Under the pieces are notes generated by a model. It saw only the letters and a list, made by a program, of their open reading frames with translations, was not told where the DNA came from and ran no database searches. Positions 26,319 to 34,751 of a stretch of 64,000 bases of DNA are shown piece by piece (position 1 is the stretch's first letter; each line of letters begins with the position of its first letter). Where the stretch lies: positions 62,001 to 126,000 of the forward strand of contig NZ_JBEFDG010000044.1 of assembly GCF_040137905.1 (NCBI RefSeq). The letters run 5' to 3'. The position numbers and the translations under genes are program-made. The stretch is from Corticimicrobacter sp040137905 (lineage in GTDB: Bacteria; Pseudomonadota; Gammaproteobacteria; Burkholderiales; Burkholderiaceae_B).

Positions 26319-27346
26319 CGCAGCAATTCCGGCTCATTGCGCGACAGCAGAGCTGCATCCGACAGCATCTGGCGCCAGCGGCGTGCACCCGGCACGCCCG
26401 ACATCATATCCAGCATCGGCCGGGCCACGAAGCGCAAGGGCACGCCCCGCGCAACCTGGCGACCGGCATAGGCCATCATGGCCTCGATCACGGCTTCATC
26501 ATCCGGCACCGGCACGGACGGATCCAATACCTGCTGCAATGCCGACAGGATGCGCGGCTGGTGCCAGGCGGCCCGCCCCAGCATGATGCCATCGAAAGCC
26601 GCCAAGTGTGCCGTGGCTGCGTCGACCTCCACAATCCCGCCATTGAGCACAATGGTGCAATCGGGAAAGTCGGCCTTGAGCTGCAGCGCCACGTCATAGC
26701 GCAATGGCGGGATGTCGCGGTTTTCCTTGGGTGACAATCCTTTCAGAACGGCATTGCGCGCATGCACGATGAACACCCGGCAGCCGACATCATGCAGCGT
26801 CCCGACGAAGTCGCGGACAAAGCCATACGCCACGCCATCGTCCAGGCCGATCCGGTGCTTGACCGTGACCGGCACCGAGACGGCGTCCTGCATGGCCCGC
26901 ACACAGTCGGCCACCAGTTTCGGCTCTGCCATGAGGCAGGCCCCGAATGCCCCCTTCTGCACACGCTCCGATGGGCAGCCGCAGTTCAGGTTGATTTCAT
27001 CGTACCCCCAGCGCTCGCCCAGCTTCGCTGCCTTGGCCAGGTCCGCCGGCTCACTGCCCCCCAGTTGCAGGGCCACGGGATGCTCTTCTTCGCTGAAATC
27101 GAGATGACGGGCCGCATCGCCGTACAGCAGCGCCCCCGTGGTCACCATTTCGGTATAGACCCGCGCCGCAGGAGCCAGCAGGCGATGAAAAAAGCGGCAA
27201 TGCCGGTCGGTCACATCCAGCAAGGGTGCTACGCACAGCGCCCAGGGACGCATGGCGGGCAACGGGGAATGTCCGTGATGCGAGCCGACGGTTTCCAGGG
27301 AAGCCGGCACGCTGGCGGCAGATGTTTCAGGGTGGGAATCTTGCAT
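26276..27346 (-). CDS. dusA: tRNA-dihydrouridine(20/20a) synthase
   Basis: A 356-residue FMN-dependent enzyme that reduces uridine in the D-loop of tRNA. 'SVAP'-like 'CVAPLLDVTDRHCRFFHRLL', 'YTEMVTTGALL', 'EEHPVALQLGGSEPADLAKAAKL' and 'NLNCGCPSERVQKGAFGACLM' (with the catalytic Cys in GCPS) closely follow E. coli DusA. The start is uncertain: ATG at 27346 or 27352 leaves about 30 residues before the barrel, as in E. coli, while a later ATG at 27259 would start at the barrel. The stop lies inside the CBS gene (43-base tail-to-tail overlap). Confidence 0.93.
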   Translation of the reverse strand: MQDSHPETSAASVPASLETVGSHHGHSPLPAMRPWALCVAPLLDVTDRHCRFFHRLLAPAARVYTEMVTTGALLYGDAARHLDFSEEEHPVALQLGGSEPADLAKAAKLGERWGYDEINLNCGCPSERVQKGAFGACLMAEPKLVADCVRAMQDAVSVPVTVKHRIGLDDGVAYGFVRDFVGTLHDVGCRVFIVHARNAVLKGLSPKENRDIPPLRYDVALQLKADFPDCTIVLNGGIVEVDAATAHLAAFDGIMLGRAAWHQPRILSALQQVLDPSVPVPDDEAVIEAMMAYAGRQVARGVPLRFVARPMLDMMSGVPGARRWRQMLSDAALLSRNEPELLRQAFGALSLGQARI

Positions 27347-27560
27347 GGTCATGACGTGCAAATGGTTCAGCCAACGAGGCTGGAACCGAAAAACAGAAGT
27401 CGCCGGCAAACCGACACTGCGCATTATGGCGTATTTGACTGCCATCCGCCCGCTTGCCATTCCCCCAAACCGGCTAGAATGTGAAGTTTCCCAGCCACGG
27501 GCCATGCCTGTCCGCACGGCTGCCACTCCGACAGTCTCACGATTCACCACGACCTGAGCC

Positions 27561-28529
27561 ATGGCCGTATTCACCACCATTACCGACGACGATGCCCGCC
27601 AGTTGCTGGCCGATTACGACATCGGGAGTCTGGTCTCCCTGCGCGGCATTACCGCCGGCATCGAAAACACCAACTATTTCCTGAATACGACGCGCGGTGA
27701 ATACGTCCTGACCATTTTCGAGGTCCTGACGCACCAGCAGTTGCCTTTCTACATCGAACTGATGCATCACCTGGCACAACGCGGCATTCCGGTGCCCTCG
27801 CCCCAGACCCGCCTCGATGGTGCCCGCATCGGTACGCTGCACGGCAAGCCCAGCGCCATCGTCTCGCGCCTGCCCGGTGGCTACGAACCCGAGCCTGGCA
27901 TCGACCATTGCCGACTGATCGGTGCCACGCTCGCTCGGGCACACATGGCCTCAGCCGATTTCGAGCTGAGCCAGCCCAACCTGCGTGGTCTGGCGTGGTG
28001 GACACACACGGTACCCAGCGTCCTGCTCTTTCTGACACCGGATCAGTCCGCCATGCTGCAGGATGAACTGGCCCATCAGCAACAGCTTGATGCCAGCCCG
28101 GCATGGCAGTCACTGCCACTGGGGCCAGCCCATTGCGACCTGTTCCGGGACAATGTACTGTTCGCCGGCACGAACGAAGACCCGCACATGGGCGGCATCA
28201 TCGATTTCTATTTTGCCGGCTGTGATCGCTGGCTGTTTGATGTCGCCGTCGCCGTCAACGACTGGTGCATTCATCGCAACAATGGCCAGCTCAAACCCGA
28301 ACTGGTCCAGGCCTGGCTGCAGGCCTATGCCAGCGTACGGCCCTTCACGGCCGCCGAGCGCGAAGCCTGGCCGCACATGCTGCGCGCCGCTGCCCTGCGT
28401 TTCTGGATCTCGCGGCTGTACGATTTTTACTTGCCGCGTCCCGCGCAGACGCTCAAGCCCCACGACCCGCGCCACTTCGAACGCGTGCTGCAACTGCGGC
28501 GCAGCGAAGTCGTCCCGGCCCTGCCCTGA
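27561..28529 (+). CDS. thrB: Homoserine kinase (ThrB, APH-fold type)
   Basis: A 322-residue kinase that phosphorylates homoserine in threonine synthesis. It belongs to the aminoglycoside-phosphotransferase-fold class used by many proteobacteria rather than the GHMP class of E. coli. 'GITAGIENTNYFLNTTRGEYVLTIFE' (residues 29-54) is the nucleotide-binding start, and 'PAHCDLFRDNVLFAG' and 'GIIDFYFAGCDRWLFDVAVAVNDWC' carry the catalytic and metal-binding aspartates. It is divergent from dusA, with 214 bases between starts. Confidence 0.94.
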   Translation: MAVFTTITDDDARQLLADYDIGSLVSLRGITAGIENTNYFLNTTRGEYVLTIFEVLTHQQLPFYIELMHHLAQRGIPVPSPQTRLDGARIGTLHGKPSAIVSRLPGGYEPEPGIDHCRLIGATLARAHMASADFELSQPNLRGLAWWTHTVPSVLLFLTPDQSAMLQDELAHQQQLDASPAWQSLPLGPAHCDLFRDNVLFAGTNEDPHMGGIIDFYFAGCDRWLFDVAVAVNDWCIHRNNGQLKPELVQAWLQAYASVRPFTAAEREAWPHMLRAAALRFWISRLYDFYLPRPAQTLKPHDPRHFERVLQLRRSEVVPALP

Positions 28530-28558
28530 ACCTGTGTGAACAGACCCTAGCCCATCAT

Positions 28559-29341
28559 ATGCAAGCTGCTTCTCTTCCCGCACGCTACGGCTGGCACTGG
28601 ATCCGTACCGGTTACGCACTGGTCATGCGCCAGCCCATGCCCATGCTCAGTCTGTCGGTGCTGATCAGCCTGATGCTGCTGCTCGCCCAGCTCACGCCAC
28701 CGTTCGGGCCGGCCATCTTCATTATCCTGATTCCCGCCATCACCGCCGTCACGCTCGGTGCCTGCCGGCGCATTGCCCAGGGCGAGGGCATGGCGCTCTC
28801 CGATTGGAATCTACCTCTCAAGGAACCCGGTGTCCTCAAGCGACTGCTGATGATGGGCATCCTCTACATTGCACTGGGCCTGGCGGGTGGTGTGCTGATT
28901 TTCCTGCCTTTCATGGATAACCTGGCGACAGTGGTCGATTCGCTGGCACCCGATTCCGACATCACGCCCTTGCTGCAGGCGCTGCGTACCCCCGTCCTGC
29001 TGTTTGCCGGCTATTACCTGCTGTTATCGGCACTGTTCTGGCAGGCCCCTGCACTGGTGCTCTGGCACAGGGTTGCCCTGCTGCAGTCGCTCTTCTTTTC
29101 GTGGATCGCCTGCTGGCGCAACAAGCTGCCGCTGTTCCTGTATGGCCTGTGCTGGGCCGCCCTGTTCCTGGGCGTGGACCTGCTGCTGTCGCTGCTGCTG
29201 GGAGCGGGCATTCCGGTCCAGATCCTCGGCATGCTGCAGGCGCCGCTGATGGTATTCCTGAGCGCTGTGCTGTACTGCAGTTTTTATGCGATCTATACGG
29301 ACATCTTTGAACGGCCCGTCAGCGAGGACGCCGCCGCGTAA
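28559..29341 (+). CDS. BPSS1780-family membrane protein
   Basis: A 260-residue integral membrane protein with about six hydrophobic segments (near residues 27-46, 50-66, 98-120, 143-165, 190-212 and 222-245). The pattern 'GWHWIRTGYALVMRQPMPMLSLSVL' at the N terminus and the end 'SFYAIYTDIF' match the BPSS1780 family, which is common in Burkholderiales next to thrB and has no known function. The ATG at 28559 lies 29 bases after thrB. The last 318 bases are also read on the other strand as the tail of the DUF192 gene. Confidence 0.85.
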   Translation: MQAASLPARYGWHWIRTGYALVMRQPMPMLSLSVLISLMLLLAQLTPPFGPAIFIILIPAITAVTLGACRRIAQGEGMALSDWNLPLKEPGVLKRLLMMGILYIALGLAGGVLIFLPFMDNLATVVDSLAPDSDITPLLQALRTPVLLFAGYYLLLSALFWQAPALVLWHRVALLQSLFFSWIACWRNKLPLFLYGLCWAALFLGVDLLLSLLLGAGIPVQILGMLQAPLMVFLSAVLYCSFYAIYTDIFERPVSEDAAA

Positions 29342-29611
29342 CTCCAGCACGCCATATGCGCCCCGGCATCCGCGTATCCGCCCAGGCAGAACGCGGATGT
29401 CGATCCGCAATATCCGACCATCACGGTCCAGGAAAACCAGATCAAGCCGATAACGCATACCCCAGGTGTGCACGGCCTGACAAGGCTGCAGCCAGAGCAT
29501 TTCATCTCGCCTCAGCGGCTTGCGCCCCAACAGGCCGCATAGCCGCTCATGCCAGCGCCATGCCTTGCGTATCTGCCATGGTCGCTCCAATTGCCCAGCC
29601 TGCTCAACCAT
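29024..29611 (-). CDS. DUF192 protein with aberrant antisense tail
   Basis: A 195-codon frame whose first 94 residues are a DUF192 domain ('PCQAVHTWGMRYRLDLVFLDRDGRILRI' and 'GAYGVLELRGG'). DUF192 proteins are usually 110-150 residues and end soon after this point with a short strand and 'GL..GD'-type turn. Here the frame instead continues into about 100 Gln/Arg-rich residues that are simply the reverse strand of the BPSS1780 gene. The start overlaps the tadC stop by 8 bases, so the gene ends the Tad operon; DUF192 genes often accompany Tad loci. The missing natural end suggests a past deletion. Function of the family is unknown. Confidence 0.72.
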   Translation of the reverse strand: MVEQAGQLERPWQIRKAWRWHERLCGLLGRKPLRRDEMLWLQPCQAVHTWGMRYRLDLVFLDRDGRILRIDIRVLPGRIRGCRGAYGVLELRGGVLADGPFKDVRIDRIKTAVQHSAQEYHQRRLQHAEDLDRNARSQQQRQQQVHAQEQGGPAQAIQEQRQLVAPAGDPRKEERLQQGNPVPEHQCRGLPEQCR

Positions 29612-30512
29612 ACGCCTGCATCAAACGCACCGCCACCGGAAACCCCAGTACCAGAAAGGTACATGGAAAAATGCACAGCACCAGCGGCAACAGCATCTTG
29701 ACCGGCGCTTCAAGAGCCTGCTGCTCGGCAGCCAGAAAACGCTCCTGCCTGCGCTGGGTGGCCTGCGCCTCCAGGACGGGCCCCAGTCCCGACCCCATGG
29801 TTTCTGCCTGCAACAGTGCCGCCACCAGCGCCTGTATCCCCGGTGTGCCCGTGCGATCGGCCATGGCCTGCAAGGCCTGCTGGCGTGACATGCCGGCCCG
29901 CATGTCCCCCAGGGCGTGCTTGAGTTCCTCCTTCAAAGGTCCCGCCAGCCCACGTTGAGCCGCCTGCTGCAACGCACCCGCCAGATTCAATCCGGCCGTG
30001 ACGCACAGCACCGTCATATCCAGCATGAACGGCAACTGCCTCGCCATCAGGCGCTGCCGCCGCACCACCTGATCCCGCAACCATAGCCAGGGATAGGCCG
30101 CAGCCAACAACATGGCCAGTACTGCCAGAACGACGTGCATTGCCGTCTCCAATCCCGGCCACAGGAGACAGGCCAGCCACACATAGCCTGCGCCCCCGAG
30201 AACCCCGACCATGCATTGCACACCCACCAGCCACTCGGCATCAATCCGGTCCTGCAGTCCGGCCCGCAGCAACAGCCGAGCCAGGCGACGTCGTGTCTGC
30301 CAGGACAGCAGCGGGTAGACGACACGGCTGCAGGTGTGTATCCAGGGCAGCAACCAGCGACCCCTTCTGTGGCCCCCCGAGCCTTGGGAAAAACGCTTTC
30401 CTGTCGCACCCGTCTCCGGCTGCCTGTGCCATACCGGCCCCAGCAACAGGCGGACAATGGCGCAGACCGAGACCAGCGCCGCCCCCGTTCCAATGACAGC
30501 CCACATCACCAT
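29604..30512 (-). CDS. tadC: Tad pilus inner-membrane platform protein TadC
   Basis: A 302-residue protein with a GspF-like domain ('LPFMLDMTVLCVTAGLNLAGALQQAAQRG' near residues 160-190) and hydrophobic segments at both ends. TadC pairs with TadB to form the inner-membrane platform on which the TadA ATPase drives assembly of Flp pili. It follows tadB after 69 bases and overlaps the DUF192 gene by 8 bases. An in-frame ATG two codons later (30506) is an equally possible start. Confidence 0.85.
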   Translation of the reverse strand: MVMWAVIGTGAALVSVCAIVRLLLGPVWHRQPETGATGKRFSQGSGGHRRGRWLLPWIHTCSRVVYPLLSWQTRRRLARLLLRAGLQDRIDAEWLVGVQCMVGVLGGAGYVWLACLLWPGLETAMHVVLAVLAMLLAAAYPWLWLRDQVVRRQRLMARQLPFMLDMTVLCVTAGLNLAGALQQAAQRGLAGPLKEELKHALGDMRAGMSRQQALQAMADRTGTPGIQALVAALLQAETMGSGLGPVLEAQATQRRQERFLAAEQQALEAPVKMLLPLVLCIFPCTFLVLGFPVAVRLMQAYG

Positions 30513-30581
30513 CCTCCCATGTCAAACTCGTCTTTCTTCACCACACACGTCATTCGCACGCTTGTACAGAGGCTGGACGAC

Positions 30582-31424
30582 TCAGACATCAATCCGGACA
30601 ATCCTGAGCACCAGGAGCATCCCGACCGTCTCCAGTACGGCCAGCACCCCCAGCACCAGCCACCCCATGGGGGTGTGCCAGAGCACCGCCATGATATCCG
30701 GCTCCATGTGGTCCAGGACCCAGAGCAGCAAGAGCGGCAGGCTACCGACGATCCACGCCTGCATCCGTCCCTGAGCCGTCAGCGCACGAATACGTCCTTG
30801 CAGATACAGGCGGGCCCGCAAGGTCGCCGCCATCTGCTCCAGGATGCCTGCCAGATTGCCGCCTGTCTGTCCCGCCACACGCAGGGCGGCCACCACCAGT
30901 CCGGTCGATTCGGTGGGCATGCGCTGTTCCAGTTGCGCCAGGGCCTCGTCAAACCCTGTGCCCAGACGCTGCTGACGCAGCAGCAAGCCCAGTTCCTGAG
31001 CCAAAGGTACAGGTGCCTGCATGGCAATATGACGCAGTGCCAGCGGCACACTGGCCCCGGCACGCAAGGCACCCGCCAATGACAGCAGCGCATCGGGCCA
31101 CTGCGCATCGAACCGCAGCAGGCGGCGCTGACGCATTTTGTGCAGCAGCAGCGTCGGCAGTGCCAGCCCGACCGCGCCCGACAGGCACAGCAACCACAGA
31201 GATCCACTCAGCAACCATGCGGCCACGCAAAGCAGGCCGGTCACCGCCAATGTCAGATGCCATAGTTGCGCAGGCTCCAGGAAAAGGAAAAAATCAGTCA
31301 GTCGTGTCTGGCTATAACGGGCCAGCATCGCCTGATAGCGCCAGGCCGCCTGCCGGACCAGATACGCCAGCAACCAGGCCATCAGCGCCACCGCGCAGAC
31401 CGTCAACACCATGGCGCTCAGCAT
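30582..31424 (-). CDS. tadB: Tad pilus inner-membrane platform protein TadB
   Basis: A 280-residue protein with N-terminal hydrophobic segments, a GspF-type domain ('FDAQWPDALLSLAGALRAGASVPLALRHIA', then 'RMPTESTGLVVAALRVAGQTGGNLAGILEQMA') and two C-terminal membrane segments. It is the partner of TadC in the Flp pilus machine. The ATG at 31424 overlaps the tadA stop by seven bases (ATGCTGA), indicating coupled translation. Confidence 0.87.
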   Translation of the reverse strand: MLSAMVLTVCAVALMAWLLAYLVRQAAWRYQAMLARYSQTRLTDFFLFLEPAQLWHLTLAVTGLLCVAAWLLSGSLWLLCLSGAVGLALPTLLLHKMRQRRLLRFDAQWPDALLSLAGALRAGASVPLALRHIAMQAPVPLAQELGLLLRQQRLGTGFDEALAQLEQRMPTESTGLVVAALRVAGQTGGNLAGILEQMAATLRARLYLQGRIRALTAQGRMQAWIVGSLPLLLLWVLDHMEPDIMAVLWHTPMGWLVLGVLAVLETVGMLLVLRIVRIDV

Positions 31425-33286
31425 GCGTGTCCCGCCTCCGGACTGGCTGACTGCTGTGTGAACCATTCAGGCTGTACCTCAATGCCGCGCTGCCGCCAGG
31501 ACTCCATGAAAACAGGCATCAGACCGCACCCCTGAAATACACCACCCCGTACGGCAGGACGATAGGCAAACAGCTCCTGCAACTGCACGGTGCCACTCTC
31601 CAGCCCGCAGACTTCAACAATCGACGTAATGCAGCGCTGTCCGCCCGGCAAACGACTCTGCTGGATGATCAGATCGATACTGGCGGCGATGTGCTCCCGG
31701 ATGGCCTGCAGGGGCAGGTCCATGCCGGCCATCAGGATCATCGTCTCCAGCCGGGCCAATGCATCGCGTGGCGTATTCGCATGCAGGGTGGTCATCGATC
31801 CTTCGTGACCGGTATTCATGGCCGCCAGCATATCGAAGGCCTCTGCGCCCCGACATTCCCCGACGACAATGCGATCCGGGCGCATCCGCAGCGCATTGCG
31901 CACCAGTTCGCGGATGGAAATCTGCCCGTTGCCCTCCTGGTTGGGAGGACGCGCCTCCAGGGACACCAGATGGCTGTGAGCCAGCCGCAGTTCTGCCGCA
32001 TCCTCGATGGTCACGATCCGTTCCGCTTCGGGAATGGCCCCCGCCAGTACATTGAGCAGGGTGGTCTTGCCCGACCCGGTGCCACCGGCAATGAGAATAT
32101 TGGTGCGCTGACACACACAACTCTCAAGAAAGCGCGCCATCCAGCCATCCAGAGAGCCCCCCGCGACCAGATCGGCCATGGCGGGACGGCGCAGCGGAAA
32201 CTTCCGTATTGTCAGGCAGGCACCACGCAATGCCACCGGAGCCACGATGGCATGCACACGCGAACCATCCGGCAAGCGGGCATCGACCATCGGAGAACTC
32301 TCATCGATACGCCTGCCCAACGGCGACACGATACGCTCGATCACTCCCAGCACCGCCTGCTCGCTGCTGAAGCAGGCCGCATCGCGCATGAGACGCCCCT
32401 GTCTTTCGACATAGATTTCATCATGCCGGTTGACCATGATTTCACTGACGCCTGGATCCTGCAGCAATGCCTCCAGCACGCCCAGACCCACGGCTTCATC
32501 CACGACCGCACGACAAAGCCCTTCCCGGTCGAGCCCCGGCGGCAGATCGTCCACTGCCGCCACGATATCGTGCATCAGCAGCAGCGCCTCGGCGCGCAAC
32601 CGCTCATCGCTCATCCCGGTCACATCACGTCGCCTGGGATCCAGGCCGTCCAGCAATGCGGCATGCAGACGCCTGCGCAAGGCCGCATCAGGTCTGATTT
32701 GCAACGCAGAAGAAGATGCTGATGCTGATGGTGAAAATGATGATGCAGTGTCTGCAGTCGTTGCAAAGCCCGCTGTGGGCTGCACCTGTGACACGCACGC
32801 AGGCATTTCAGGACGGCCAGACACACCCTCTGCATGCACACCTCCAGCCCCTCGCCCTGCAACCTTTGTTGTCGGTACAGCACTGGAGGTCGAATCGACT
32901 TCATGCCCATCCACCACATGCCCGGACTCATGCACCTTGGCCGACATATCGCCGGGCAGATCAACGCCGAGATTGTCCAGGTCAGCCCCACGAGCACGAC
33001 GCACCGTCATCAGGCATGGTCCAACAATGATTTCATCATCGGGTTCTAGGGGCCCATAGCGCACCATGCGCTGGCCATTGACCTGCGTTCCGGCCAGCGA
33101 ACCGAGATCCTCCAGCACGATCTCGCCGTCATCCAGCACCAGCCGGGCATGCTGCCGGGCCATGCGCCAGTGGCGAATCCGGACATGGCACGCCTGGCTG
33201 CGCCCGATCAACAACGGTGGCCGCAGCCGCATCACCTGGCGGTGGCCATTCTCGAACTGCATTTGGAGTTCCAGTTCTTCAGCCAT
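31418..33286 (-). CDS. tadA: TadA/CpaF ATPase with N-terminal FHA domain
   Basis: A 622-residue secretion ATPase that would power pilus assembly. Residues 1-97 form an FHA domain ('PLLIGRSQACHVRIRHWRMARQHARLVL'), which in other proteins binds phosphothreonine. A Ser/Ala/Thr-rich linker occupies about 100-200. Residues 200-622 are the CpaF-type ATPase, with Walker A 'GGTGSGKTTLLN', Walker B 'RIVVGECRGAEAFDML' and the aspartate and histidine boxes in 'EDAAELRLAHSHLVSLEARP' and 'NTGHEGSMTTLHANTP'. An AAGGAG site precedes the ATG at 33286, which overlaps the secretin stop by 8 bases. The FHA fusion is unusual for TadA and suggests phosphorylation-dependent control or partner binding. Confidence 0.92.
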   Translation of the reverse strand: MAEELELQMQFENGHRQVMRLRPPLLIGRSQACHVRIRHWRMARQHARLVLDDGEIVLEDLGSLAGTQVNGQRMVRYGPLEPDDEIIVGPCLMTVRRARGADLDNLGVDLPGDMSAKVHESGHVVDGHEVDSTSSAVPTTKVAGRGAGGVHAEGVSGRPEMPACVSQVQPTAGFATTADTASSFSPSASASSSALQIRPDAALRRRLHAALLDGLDPRRRDVTGMSDERLRAEALLLMHDIVAAVDDLPPGLDREGLCRAVVDEAVGLGVLEALLQDPGVSEIMVNRHDEIYVERQGRLMRDAACFSSEQAVLGVIERIVSPLGRRIDESSPMVDARLPDGSRVHAIVAPVALRGACLTIRKFPLRRPAMADLVAGGSLDGWMARFLESCVCQRTNILIAGGTGSGKTTLLNVLAGAIPEAERIVTIEDAAELRLAHSHLVSLEARPPNQEGNGQISIRELVRNALRMRPDRIVVGECRGAEAFDMLAAMNTGHEGSMTTLHANTPRDALARLETMILMAGMDLPLQAIREHIAASIDLIIQQSRLPGGQRCITSIVEVCGLESGTVQLQELFAYRPAVRGGVFQGCGLMPVFMESWRQRGIEVQPEWFTQQSASPEAGHAC

Positions 33287-34751
33287 GCTCAGCTCCTTCC
33301 TGTTGCCATTGCGAGCCTCGACCCTCATAGGGCTGCCAGCGCAAAGGGTCGGCCCCTTCCTGTGTCGCATCTGATTCCCGATGCCGTACCGGTGTGTTCA
33401 GGCGCAAAGGAGCCGGAAAGGCGCTATCCAGAATTTCACGCCCCTGCCGCACTCTGGCCTGCATGTCGGGATGCGCCTGATCCACCACCACCGGCGTGAC
33501 AAAGATCGCCAGCTCGGTTTCGCGGCGTTGCACACGATTGGCGCGGAACAGGTTGCCCAACAGAGGGACATTGCCCAGACCCGGCACCTGATCCCGATCA
33601 GAAGCATGTTCCCTGGACACGAATCCACCCAGTACCAGGGTCTGCCCGGAACGGACATTGAACTCGGTCGCGGCACGTCGCATTTTCATGGCAGGCCCTC
33701 CTGCCAGCGTCAGGCTGGCATCGACGGAACTGACTTCGACCTCGATCTGTGACCGTACTGCGCCGTTGCGATCCACACGCGGCGTAATGGCCAGCGATAC
33801 GCCATATGGCTTGAAAATCGTCGTCGTATTGCCATTGGAATCGACCGAGGCATAAGGCACTTCACCGCCAGCCAGGAAGCTGGCAGTCGTGCCACTACGG
33901 GCCAGCAGTTGCGGCTGAGCCAGCACCACTGCTTCGCCTTGCTGTGCCAGCGCATGCAATCTGGCCGAGAGCAGCGCATTCATGCCGAAATAACCTGCCA
34001 CGCCGCGCACCGGATAAGGTGCCTGGACAACCGCCTCACCCGGTCGCTCATGCAGTTGGCCGGATGCCAGTGGATCCCACGCCATGCCGGCCTGCAGGCC
34101 GCCCTCGGTATTGGCATCCCAGCGTACACCCAGATCCCTGAGTGCCGAGCGCGGCACCTCGATGACCTGGACATCCAGCAGGACCATCTGATCCCAGCCG
34201 ACTGTCGCCGTCAGATCGAGAATCTGCGGATAGCGCCGTCCGAGCAGATCGATACGCGCCTGGTCGGCATCGGACAGGTTGTCTCCTTCGACGACCAGCT
34301 TGTCACCCACGGAACGTGTCCGGACATTCGGCATACCCTCCAGCAAGGCGGCCAGCTCATGCTGGATCTCGCGGGTATCGGCTGGCAATACCCGGATCCG
34401 ATAGCCTTGCAATGTACCGCCCTCCGTCCAGAGATGCAGGGAAGAACTGCCGGGTCGCTTGCCGAACAGCAGGACTTCCCTGCGATCGGCGGCCATGGCA
34501 TGCACGACTTCGCCATCGCCGACCGCGACACGACCAATATCGGTCGCCGGCAAGACTCGCGTCTCACCTACCTGGATCACGATTTCCGTCCCCTGCTGAC
34601 CAGACGTTGCAGCCTGTGCCACGGCAGCAGGCAGCACCGCCCCCCCAAGACTGCACAGCATCAATTGCGCGAGCCAGCGCATCCACCGTCCCGCCACCTG
34701 CTGATCCACCCGAGCTCTTGTTCGGTCCGCACTATTGCTGATTGCTTTCAT
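33279..34751 (-). CDS. rcpA: Outer-membrane secretin CpaC/RcpA
   Basis: A 490-residue secretin that would form the outer-membrane pore for the Flp pilus. It has an N-terminal signal (WLAQLMLCSLGGAVLPAAVAQA), a pilus-assembly N-terminal domain ('TEIVIQVGETRVLPATDIGRVAVGD', 'LFGKRPGSSSLHLW'), a BON-like segment, and a C-terminal secretin domain ('RSGTTASFLAGGEVPYASVDSNG', 'SGQTLVLGGFVSREHASDRDQVPGLG'). The ATG at 34751 has GAGGAG upstream and lies within the 3' end of the cpaB gene (20-base overlap). Also called CpaC. Confidence 0.92.
   Translation of the reverse strand: MKAISNSADRTRARVDQQVAGRWMRWLAQLMLCSLGGAVLPAAVAQAATSGQQGTEIVIQVGETRVLPATDIGRVAVGDGEVVHAMAADRREVLLFGKRPGSSSLHLWTEGGTLQGYRIRVLPADTREIQHELAALLEGMPNVRTRSVGDKLVVEGDNLSDADQARIDLLGRRYPQILDLTATVGWDQMVLLDVQVIEVPRSALRDLGVRWDANTEGGLQAGMAWDPLASGQLHERPGEAVVQAPYPVRGVAGYFGMNALLSARLHALAQQGEAVVLAQPQLLARSGTTASFLAGGEVPYASVDSNGNTTTIFKPYGVSLAITPRVDRNGAVRSQIEVEVSSVDASLTLAGGPAMKMRRAATEFNVRSGQTLVLGGFVSREHASDRDQVPGLGNVPLLGNLFRANRVQRRETELAIFVTPVVVDQAHPDMQARVRQGREILDSAFPAPLRLNTPVRHRESDATQEGADPLRWQPYEGRGSQWQQEGAEHG

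Noticed and set aside
31691..32722. A 343-codon plus-strand frame opposite tadA
   Set aside because: Antisense to motifs of the TadA ATPase; no protein-like features.
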